From NCBI GenBank assembly GCA_946479535.1, contig CAMLGP010000269.1, positions 1 through 5,279 on the forward strand: a stretch of 5,279 nucleotides of DNA, read 5' to 3'. Each line of letters starts with the position of its first letter. Positions within the stretch are counted from its first letter, which is position 1. Positions 1 to 5,198 of this stretch are shown here, in pieces. The notes beneath the pieces are model-generated. The model was not told the DNA's origin. It saw nothing but the letters and a program-made list of their open reading frames with translations, and made no database searches. Position numbers and translations under genes: made by a program. This stretch comes from an uncultured Bacteroidota bacterium. Lineage in GTDB: Bacteria; Bacteroidota; Bacteroidia; Chitinophagales; Chitinophagaceae.

Positions 1-1604
1 AACTGAATTCCATCTGCACTCCGCTGCACATTGAAATGACTCGCATTCTCTTCCATCCCCGTTGTCCATTTCAACTCAACCTGCTTATCCCTACTCTCCA
101 GCTTCCACTCTGTTAACTTCACCGGCAATGTTCCGAGCGTAGTCACACTAAACGTTGCCGCTGGCGCCAGGTACAATGGCTGAAACTGCCCATTATATTC
201 AAACACCGCAAAATGATACGTTGTATTCGCTTCCAGTTGGTGCACATTCAACCCCAGATCAAGATCATTGGCTAACACATAATTGCCATTCCCTAAATTA
301 TCTCCTGCTCCAAAATCACTATTTCCATTGTAAGCCGTCAAATCCTGCGGCGCCACATTCACCGGCGCCCCCTTACGGGCCACCACAAACCTCCCCTGCC
401 CATTTCCCTTTGCGTAAGTTAGCAGCAATGAATTGCCTGTTATATTGCTCGCGGAAATATTTGCCGCCTGCACGGTTGGCTTAATAGCCGTTGATGTTGT
501 TATAGACGCCGTTAAACTGGTAAGGTAAACGGTGCCACTGCCAGCACCATCATACTCAAATACTTTGAAATAATACGTGCTATAGGGCTCCAATCCATAT
601 ACATTGGCTTCATGCCCATTTCCATCAAATACCACATACTCACCCGTTCCAATGGTCTGCCCCAATCCTATTGTTTCATTAAACTGGTAATCCACCCCGT
701 TCTGTGGCGTTCCCGTTACCGCGGAACCCAGTTTGGCAACCATTATCCTGTGCGCTCCATTTCCTGGCGTCCAGCTAAAATGCAATTCCCTTCCATCTAT
801 ATGCGTTGCCACCATATCTTTTGATGGAATGGTGGGTGCAGAACGCGTGGTTACACTCACCGTATATGCTGGTTTCAGGTACACAGGTTCACTGTTCCCG
901 TTATATTCATAAATGGCAAAATGATAGGTACTGTTTGCCTGCAGATTGGTAATGGTTACGCTGGTACCACTGCTGCTATACACGGAATAATTACCCGTTC
1001 CCACCTGCGTTCCTGTTGCAAATGCACTGGCTCCACTATAACTATGCAGGTCAACTGGCTCGGCTGTAACCGGCGCATCCTTCCTGGCTATTATTAACCG
1101 GCGAGTGCCATTACCCTTCACCCAATCCATCTTTACTGAACTGGTTGTGATATTGCTGAACACCAGGTCATGCGTTTGCTCCGTAGGGGCAGCAGCTGTA
1201 GTAGCACTCGCCGCCAGGTACGGATCCACCAAATACTCCGTATTCACCCCCGTTCCATTGTATTCAAATACCGCGAAATAATAAGTAGTGGCCGGCGCTA
1301 ATCCCGTTACATAAAAACTGGTAAACGCATTATCATAGATCACATACTCACCCGGCAATAACTGCTGTCCACTGCCAAACTGCGTATTCTCCGCATAATC
1401 TATTCCATTGACCGGCCTCGACTGCACCGGCGCTCCTGCCCTGCAAATGATCACCCGCCTGGTGCCATTACCCGCTCCCCATCCTATGTTCAGAAAGGAG
1501 CCTTCTATTGTATTTACGGAGAAGTTCTTTGCCGGAAGTGTAGGCGCCGCTGCATTTCCACTTATTGATACTAAAATTCCCAAAAGAAGGTAGAGATATT
1601 TCAT
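1..1604 (-). CDS. Secreted protein with four fibronectin-like repeats (3' end outside window)
   Basis: The frame is open for 534 codons from the ATG at 1604-1602 to the window edge with no stop, so the C-terminus is missing. Residues 1-19 form a signal peptide: MKYLY, a hydrophobic core, then an SGNAA cleavage region. Four homologous units of 117-119 residues follow, starting near residues 20, 139, 256 and 375. Each has a GNG-x-x-R core strand (for example KGNGTRRLIIAR), an APV-type turn, a G-x-Y/N-Y-V strand and a closing Y-x-F-x-V-F-E-Y-N-G strand at 108, 227, 344 and 463. From about residue 493 a different module begins (LPVKLTEWK, then HFNVQRSADG). In Bacteroidota this module commonly precedes a type IX secretion sorting domain, so export to the cell surface or medium is likely, but that domain would lie outside the window. 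No catalytic motif is visible, so a structural, adhesive or carbohydrate-associated role is only inference. I see no Shine-Dalgarno sequence. The gene diverges from the hydrolase gene at 2100. Confidence 0.9.
   Translation of the reverse strand, partial: MKYLYLLLGILVSISGNAAAPTLPAKNFSVNTIEGSFLNIGWGAGNGTRRVIICRAGAPVQSRPVNGIDYAENTQFGSGQQLLPGEYVIYDNAFTSFYVTGLAPATTYYFAVFEYNGTGVNTEYLVDPYLAASATTAAAPTEQTHDLVFSNITTSSVKMDWVKGNGTRRLIIARKDAPVTAEPVDLHSYSGASAFATGTQVGTGNYSVYSSSGTSVTITNLQANSTYHFAIYEYNGNSEPVYLKPAYTVSVTTRSAPTIPSKDMVATHIDGRELHFSWTPGNGAHRIMVAKLGSAVTGTPQNGVDYQFNETIGLGQTIGTGEYVVFDGNGHEANVYGLEPYSTYYFKVFEYDGAGSGTVYLTSLTASITTSTAIKPTVQAANISASNITGNSLLLTYAKGNGQGRFVVARKGAPVNVAPQDLTAYNGNSDFGAGDNLGNGNYVLANDLDLGLNVHQLEANTTYHFAVFEYNGQFQPLYLAPAATFSVTTLGTLPVKLTEWKLESRDKQVELKWTTGMEENASHFNVQRSADGIQ
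129..1547 (-). repeat. Four tandem ~118-codon fibronectin-like protein repeats
   Basis: The units cover approximately 1191-1547, 840-1190, 483-839 and 129-482, read on the minus strand. The closing motif recurs as YYFAVFEYNG, YHFAIYEYNG, YYFKVFEYDG and YHFAVFEYNG, spaced 119, 117 and 119 residues apart. Similarity is clear in protein but weak in DNA, so the duplications look old rather than recent. The third unit is the most divergent: LGSAV replaces the (G/D)APV turn and K replaces A in the closing strand. Confidence 0.85.
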
Positions 1605-1618
1605 ACTTATGATTTGAT

Positions 1619-1636
1619 CGCAAATCTGCATTTGCG
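1619..1636. promoter_or_regulatory. Perfect 7-bp inverted repeat in the leader of the repeat-protein gene
   Basis: CGCAAAT and ATTTGCG flank a four-base centre (CTGC), 14 bases upstream of the ATG at 1604. It could be an operator for a dimeric regulator or a small hairpin in the 5' leader that controls ribosome access. No T-run follows, so it is not a terminator. A 7-bp match of this kind can also arise by chance, so function is inferred only from its position. Confidence 0.35.
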
Positions 1637-1712
1637 CCGTCTCTTATCAAACCTGATGTATGATGAACTGTTTTTTAGCGGTGATCAATTGTAGTTTTTG
1701 GGGGAAGGGCAT

Positions 1713-1740
1713 AAAAAAAGTAAGCACACATGTACTTACT
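1713..1740 (-). terminator. Rho-independent terminator, minus strand
   Basis: Read on the minus strand, AGTAAGTAC (1740-1732) pairs with GTGCTTACT (1727-1719) around the four-base loop ATGT. The stem is nine pairs with one G-U wobble and is followed directly by six further T residues (1718-1713). No T-run is present on the plus-strand side, so it works in one direction only. It starts 30 bases after the stop codon of the small minus ORF at 1771-2043. It also lies about 110 bases upstream of the repeat-protein start, so it would insulate that gene from read-through. The stem is AT-rich and modest in strength. Confidence 0.6.
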
Positions 1741-1770
1741 CACAGATCCGGTTTCTTTTTCTTTCACAAG

Positions 1771-2043
1771 TTACATTCCTATTACTCTCATTACCACATA
1801 ATAAAAAACAATAAGAATGGTGTTGAATAAAATTGTCTTTTTCATAAGCTGGGATTTGAGTGAAGTAATACTCCAAGATAGCCATAAATTATGCCAAAGC
1901 AGCCCCGTTTTCATAGGAGAACTACCCTTATTCCATGTTATTGCACGGAGTATTCCTACCCCTTTTTCCGGCCCTGGTCTTGCCTCATTTTGACTATGAA
2001 ATTCCTCACTTATACGGATAATTAATCCCGCCCTGCCCGCCAT
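1771..2043 (-). CDS. Doubtful small ORF with hydrophobic C-terminus
   Basis: The longest form is 90 residues from the ATG at 2043. In-frame ATG codons at 1914 and 1845 would give 47 or 24 residues. The last 24 residues (MKKTILFNTILIV, then FYYVVMRVIGM) look like one short transmembrane segment with a basic N-terminus, as in single-span micropeptides. The N-terminal 66 residues show no recognisable family or periodicity. No start has a Shine-Dalgarno sequence. The main support is the intrinsic terminator 30 bases past the stop, on the same strand, which implies that a transcript ends there. That transcript could equally be a small RNA. If there is a protein, I favour the 24- or 47-residue form. 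Function is unknown. Confidence 0.25.
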   Translation of the reverse strand: MAGRAGLIIRISEEFHSQNEARPGPEKGVGILRAITWNKGSSPMKTGLLWHNLWLSWSITSLKSQLMKKTILFNTILIVFYYVVMRVIGM

Positions 2044-2099
2044 TTATAAATTACTTATTTTTAAAACCAGTTCCATTCAGTAAACCAATTATTTGCTAT

Positions 2100-3674
2100 A
2101 TGAAAGGGTCTCGCAGAAACTTCATCCGCAATACCGGATTGAGTGCAGTTGGAGTGGGGTTATTACCTGCAATTGCACGTATTGAAGACATTGGTTATTT
2201 TCCTTCCCCCATTCTTCTTCCCAGAATGAGCCCTGAATCACAGGGAATTTCTTCCTCAGCCATCCGGCAGTTTATTGCTGCTGCCAAAACCTCTGGTGTA
2301 GACTGGCATAGCTTTATGCTTCTCCGCCACGGTAACGTTATTGCTGAAGGCTGGTGGAAACCGTTTGAACCGCAATTCAAACACACTCTCTATTCCCTTT
2401 CTAAAAGTTTTACCAGCTCCGCCGTTGGCTTCTGTGTGAAAGAAGGAAAATTGTCTGTTGATGATTATGTCACTTCCTTTTTTAAAAATGATCTGCCCGC
2501 TTCCATTCCTGGTAACCTCGCTAAAATGAAGGTGAAGCACCTGCTCACCATGAACACTGGGCACGGTACGGATACCATGCCTAAACTTAGAGCCGCCACC
2601 GGCGGCTCCACATGGGTGCAGGCTTTCCTGGCACAACCTGTAGAGTTTGAACCAGGCACCCATTTTCTTTACAACACCGGCGCTACTTATATGCTGGGGG
2701 CAATTGTAAAAAAGGTAACGGGTCAAAAACTGGAAGACTGGCTCAAACCGCGATTGTTTGATCCCCTGGAAATTAAAGGGTTCGACTGGGAGGTATCCCC
2801 ACAGGGATTAAACACTGCCGGTTATGGCCTTCGTATTAAAACAGAGGATATCGCCCGCTTTGGCCAGCTCTACTTACAAAAAGGCAAATGGCAGGGCCAA
2901 CAATTATTACCTGAAGCTTGGGTGAATGAGGCTACCAAATACCAGACAAGCTCACAGGCTGGAGACGGTGATTGGTCACAGGGTTATGGTTACCAGTTCT
3001 GGCGCTGCAAACCTGGTTTCTATAGGGGTGATGGCGCTTATGGTCAATTCTGTTTTGTAATGCCTGATCAGGATGCAGTGCTTGCCGTAACCAGTGAAAG
3101 CCAGGACATGCAGAAATCAATGACCACCATCTGGGAAACCATTCTGCCTGCTATTCAGAATGGGCCTATTGCTGAAAATCCGGCTGAATGGGAAAACCTG
3201 AAAACTGAATTGAAGAACTTATCATTACCCGTTGCCAAAGGTTCCATTACTTCTCCGCTTGCAGCAAAGTATAATGATAAGAAGTTTAACGTGAATGATA
3301 ATCCGTACGGTGTTTCTAAAATGAAATTCAAATTCTCTGATAAAGGTTGCACCTGGGTGTTAAATACCCCTAAAGGTGATACCACCTGGCAATTTGGCTG
3401 GGAAAACTGGATGCAAAACCCCGGCAGCCCTCTTTATACTTTCCCAGTACCAGAAAGAATGCACATGCCTTCCAAAGCAGCAGGCACTGCCACGTGGATC
3501 AATGAAAACACACTTCAATTAAATCTGCGCTTTATTGAGGCCATGCATGGTGATAGGATCACTGTAACCTTTGATAATGATAAAGCAGCTGTAGCTTTTC
3601 TGTACAGTATGGCTGAATGGACCAGGAATCCTGCTCAGGAAAAGAGAACTCCGTTGGAAGCAAAACAGGCATGA
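2100..3674 (+). CDS. Tat-exported beta-lactamase-family serine hydrolase
   Basis: A complete 524-residue protein. The N-terminus carries a twin-arginine signal (SRRNFIRN at 4-11, hydrophobic stretch 12-25, likely AIA cleavage near 26), so it should fold in the cytoplasm and be exported to the periplasm. This also fixes the start at 2100. Residues about 40-350 form a class C beta-lactamase / D-alanyl-D-alanine carboxypeptidase-like fold. The nucleophile motif is S99-L-S-K102 within YSLSKSF, followed by HLLTMNTGH at 147-155 and the second catalytic motif Y191-N-T in FLYNTGATY. The third motif (usually KTG or HxG) appears to be replaced by DGAYGQ at 311-316, as in esterase- or peptidase-like relatives. 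Residues about 365-515 form an extra domain I cannot name. The substrate is unknown: an ester, amide or D-amino-acid peptide hydrolase is likely, and antibiotic resistance is not implied. There is no Shine-Dalgarno sequence. Its 3' end lies 20 bases from the convergent gene at 3695. Confidence 0.9.
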   Translation: MKGSRRNFIRNTGLSAVGVGLLPAIARIEDIGYFPSPILLPRMSPESQGISSSAIRQFIAAAKTSGVDWHSFMLLRHGNVIAEGWWKPFEPQFKHTLYSLSKSFTSSAVGFCVKEGKLSVDDYVTSFFKNDLPASIPGNLAKMKVKHLLTMNTGHGTDTMPKLRAATGGSTWVQAFLAQPVEFEPGTHFLYNTGATYMLGAIVKKVTGQKLEDWLKPRLFDPLEIKGFDWEVSPQGLNTAGYGLRIKTEDIARFGQLYLQKGKWQGQQLLPEAWVNEATKYQTSSQAGDGDWSQGYGYQFWRCKPGFYRGDGAYGQFCFVMPDQDAVLAVTSESQDMQKSMTTIWETILPAIQNGPIAENPAEWENLKTELKNLSLPVAKGSITSPLAAKYNDKKFNVNDNPYGVSKMKFKFSDKGCTWVLNTPKGDTTWQFGWENWMQNPGSPLYTFPVPERMHMPSKAAGTATWINENTLQLNLRFIEAMHGDRITVTFDNDKAAVAFLYSMAEWTRNPAQEKRTPLEAKQA

Positions 3675-3694
3675 ACCTATGGAAAAATAGCTAT

Positions 3695-4204
3695 TTAACG
3701 CTGCACTTTCAGGTGGCTGGTGAAATCCCTTTTTAAATTAGCTACCAGCCTGGTTATTTTATAGGAAAGATTGATCCTTGTTTGCATGGCAACCCTGGTC
3801 AATACAAATAAAAACAGGCTTTTGCCAAGGAGATAGTTAAATTGAATGCTTAAATAATCTTCAAAAAAATCCTTCAGGTCTTTATCACCTTTCAACTGGA
3901 ATCTTTCATCTAAATTATTCAACTCCGGTGCTTTCGTTAACCGCCTTTTGGTGGCAACCTCGTAAAAAAGAACCCAAACATTAACTTTCCTGATCTCTTT
4001 ATCTGCCCCTGCTATCAAATCATCAATATGAACATAGGCGGAATGTTTAGTTAGCCTGTTATTTTCAATAGCAGAAAGCCTAAGTTTGTTACGCAAGGCA
4101 AGCACAGCATTTTCTGCTTTCAGGTCAAGATTTCTGACCCTATATCCATTGATGATCCTTATCAGGAATAAAATGGGTAACAGGTAAATTAAAACGGTTA
4201 GCAT
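3695..4204 (-). CDS. Uncharacterised membrane-anchored protein, second gene of the pair
   Basis: I do not recognise a family for this 169-residue protein. Residues 2-18 (LTVLIYLLPILFLIRII) form an N-terminal membrane anchor. Residues about 22-55 are charged and probably helical. A mixed charged region follows, with acidic/aromatic KDFFEDYLSIQFNYL at 111-125. A short hydrophobic stretch at 125-139 (LLGKSLFLFVLTRVA) may be a second membrane or membrane-associated helix, and the C-terminus is basic. The ATG overlaps the stop of the upstream gene by seven bases (ATGCTAA), so translational coupling is expected. The closest purine-rich stretch is GGAAAAAAAA about 19 bases upstream, inside the preceding gene. 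The pair is clearly AT-richer than the hydrolase, hinting at acquisition from elsewhere. It is convergent with the hydrolase. The reading frame is convincing; the function is not known. Confidence 0.7.
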   Translation of the reverse strand: MLTVLIYLLPILFLIRIINGYRVRNLDLKAENAVLALRNKLRLSAIENNRLTKHSAYVHIDDLIAGADKEIRKVNVWVLFYEVATKRRLTKAPELNNLDERFQLKGDKDLKDFFEDYLSIQFNYLLGKSLFLFVLTRVAMQTRINLSYKITRLVANLKRDFTSHLKVQR

Positions 4205-4557
4205 TTTTTTATCAATTTTTTTTCCAGCAAATTTTTGTAATATTCAAGCTCTCTAATTCGTTCATCTTTGAGCTTAATTCTTGTTCTAAAATATATTGTT
4301 TGCGAAATGAACACTATTATTACCCCAATAGTTATATAAATGACGTATTTATTATCACCAGGCCTCGTCTTTAGCAAAATGAATTTATCAATAAACTCCC
4401 TATGCTGTTCTGGTGTACCATTTCTCAGAAAAACATATAAACAGCAAATCACAAGTGACCCGGTTATGCCAAACCTTGTTATAATATCAATCAAAAATAT
4501 ATCCAGCCTGAAAGACGCTCTCCCAGACCTTTTCTGAGATAATTTTGCTTTTGCCAA
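4198..4557 (-). CDS. Uncharacterised two-transmembrane coiled-coil protein with TTG start
   Basis: 119 residues, no family recognised. The layout is a basic N-terminus (1-18), a first membrane segment at about 28-45 (GITGSLVICCLYVFL), a soluble loop with PEQHREFIDKFILLK (49-63), a second membrane segment at 71-90, and a charged helix at 91-118 (KDERIRELEYYKNLLEKK) with coiled-coil spacing. The two termini are expected on the same side of the membrane. The first possible start is TTG at 4557-4555; an in-frame TAA lies two codons upstream and no ATG exists in the frame, so TTG is the only start that keeps the N-terminus. No Shine-Dalgarno sequence is visible. It is the first gene of a two-gene unit with 3695-4204, and the two products plausibly act together in the membrane. 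I have a vague impression of similar small proteins in other Bacteroidota but cannot verify it. Confidence 0.7.
   Translation of the reverse strand: MAKAKLSQKRSGRASFRLDIFLIDIITRFGITGSLVICCLYVFLRNGTPEQHREFIDKFILLKTRPGDNKYVIYITIGVIIVFISQTIYFRTRIKLKDERIRELEYYKNLLEKKLIKKC
4204..4210 (-). other. Candidate -1 frameshift heptamer A AAA AAA at the gene overlap
   Basis: Seven consecutive A residues on the minus strand are read in the upstream frame as (AT)A AAA AAA, followed by TGC TAA. This is the X XXY YYZ arrangement that permits -1 slippage. After slippage the next codon is exactly the ATG of the downstream gene, so a fused protein of about 288 residues (KK joined to MLTVL) could be made. A run of eight A residues lies just upstream (4223-4216). 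I see no strong stimulatory hairpin downstream. The ordinary reading, coupled re-initiation at an overlapping ATG, is at least as likely. Confidence 0.35.
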
Positions 4558-4589
4558 TGATTAGAGTTTCACAGTTAGTAATATGGCTT

Positions 4590-4619
4590 CAAAATCCAGC
4601 CGCATATATAATACGCAAA
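4590..4619 (-). promoter_or_regulatory. Weak Bacteroidota-type promoter candidate for the membrane pair
   Basis: On the minus strand, TTTG (4619-4616) lies 18 bases before GGATTTTG (4597-4590). The Bacteroidota consensus is TTTG, a 19-21 base gap, then TAnnTTTG. The TA of the -7 element is absent and the gap is slightly short. Transcription would begin near 4583, about 26 bases before the TTG start, which is a sensible distance. Confidence 0.2.
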
Positions 4620-4654
4620 CCAGCATAGTACTTTTGCTTATAACTCTTTGGCTG

Positions 4655-4750
4655 TTACCTATAAATTACACTATTCAGCAAACTTACCTTCTTACCGTAC
4701 GGATCTCTGTGTGGCCCTTTAACAGGCTCCGATTCATTACCTGACATCAC
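4655..4750 (-). CDS. Candidate 31-residue hydrophilic peptide with AGGAGG upstream
   Basis: A textbook Shine-Dalgarno AGGAGG (4765-4760) lies 9 bases before a GTG (4750-4748) and 12 before an ATG (4747-4745) in the same frame. The peptide begins MSGNESEPVKGPHRDPYGKK and ends SVIYR, polar and charged, unlike random AT-rich translation. The frame is open back to 4807 without an ATG, so it may instead be the tail of a degraded gene. It lies upstream of and on the same strand as the membrane pair, with a gap of about 97 bases. The AGGAGG is notable because other genes here lack one. The opposite strand holds a 53-codon ORF over the same bases. No family is recognised. Confidence 0.25.
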   Translation of the reverse strand: MMSGNESEPVKGPHRDPYGKKVSLLNSVIYR

Positions 4751-5102
4751 ACGCTGATACCTCCTGGTGGTGCAATCATTAATTCTATTTTGCTTACTAA
4801 AAAATGGTCAGCTTAATAGTTGCTATCAAAGTACAAATTCAAAAATCAGCCCTCAAATTTCTGATAATCCTTCCTTTATTTTCCTGATTTATACAAGAAT
4901 CTTATAACTTAAATGTTTACGAGGATTTTGAACTCATTGTTAATCCTTTACAACTATAATTGTTATTCAAGAAAATCACTGTGTACTTTTTGAGAGGAAC
5001 GTTTATAAAATTCAACATTGCCATACATGGAAAAGCAGGTTAGATTGAAGAATTCCTATATTCGCAGTCACCTCTTCAATTTCTTAAACTTATTATTTCC
5101 CA

Positions 5103-5198
5103 ATGAAGCTCATCATCATTGCGGCCATTTTGCCCCTCCTCATTTCCTGCCATCATGAAAGATTGATTACCGTTTCTCCTATAATAACAGCAATCTAA
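5103..5198 (+). CDS. Short ORF encoding a lipoprotein signal peptide, then stop
   Basis: The 31-residue product starts MKLIIIAAILPLLISC, an excellent type II (lipoprotein) signal with LISC as lipobox and Cys16 as the lipidated residue. After HHER the sequence stops resembling a lipoprotein and ends at TAA (5196-5198). From 5159 onward the same DNA reads in another frame as part of a SusC-like receptor. The ORF is therefore most likely the surviving 5' end of a lipoprotein gene (for example SusD-like or another surface lipoprotein) cut off by a rearrangement, not a functional small protein. No Shine-Dalgarno sequence is present; the upstream bases are T-rich. Confidence 0.35.
   Translation: MKLIIIAAILPLLISCHHERLITVSPIITAI

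Larger units (their letters stand above)
1605..2099. other. Divergent intergenic region between the repeat protein and the serine hydrolase
   Basis: These 495 bases separate two divergently transcribed genes. They hold an inverted repeat next to the 1604 start, a minus-strand terminator and a doubtful small ORF, each listed separately. For the minus gene the best -7-like element is CAGGTTTG at 1655-1648, one mismatch from the Bacteroidota TAnnTTTG, but I found no -33 element at the right distance. For the plus gene, TATTTTTA near 2055-2062 resembles a -7 element but has no matching -33 box. No promoter can be called firmly. Confidence 0.6.
4558..5102. other. AT-rich gene-poor region
   Basis: No convincing full-size gene is present in these 545 bases on either strand, apart from the short candidate at 4655-4750. 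GC content rises locally around 4680-4770 compared with its flanks, matching that candidate. A plus-strand promoter-like pair, TTG at 4960-4962 and TACTTTTTG at 4984-4992, could serve the ORF at 5103, but its -7 box has one extra base. The arms AAATCAG (4843-4849) and CTGATTT (4884-4890) form a widely spaced inverted repeat that is probably chance. I see no tRNA, CRISPR or insertion-sequence ends. Confidence 0.5.

Noticed and set aside
155..824. Plus-strand ORFs at 155-484 and 612-824, and others opposite the repeat-protein gene
   Set aside because: They lie antisense to a continuous 534-codon frame with signal peptide and repeats, have low-complexity Pro/His-rich content and no recognisable motif.
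2256..2726. 156-residue minus-strand ORF inside the hydrolase gene
   Set aside because: It is a shadow of the hydrolase frame; the plus strand carries Tat, SxxK and YNT motifs throughout this stretch.
2100..3674. Reading the hydrolase as an antibiotic-resistance beta-lactamase
   Set aside because: The family is broad, the Tyr motif is YNT and not the class C YSN, and no KTG motif is visible; esterase or peptidase activity is more likely.
3685..3696. Palindrome AAATAGCTATTT between the convergent hydrolase and membrane gene
   Set aside because: It could serve as a shared terminator by position, but the AT-only stem would be four pairs at most after leaving a loop, so it is too weak.
4340..4537. 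65-residue plus-strand ORF over the two-span membrane protein
   Set aside because: The minus strand gives a coherent basic N-terminus, two membrane segments and a coiled coil, coupled to a second gene; the plus ORF shows none of this.
4583..4744. 53-codon plus-strand ORF starting MASKSSRIYNTQ with a hydrophobic stretch (TSIVLLLITLWLLP)
   Set aside because: It has no ribosome binding site and overlaps the antisense AGGAGG-preceded ORF. It also starts within the likely promoter region of the membrane pair. An ORF of this length is easily reached by chance.
4843..4890. Inverted arms AAATCAG and CTGATTT 34 bases apart
   Set aside because: Seven matching bases at that spacing in AT-rich DNA are expected by chance, and nothing gene-like is bounded by them.
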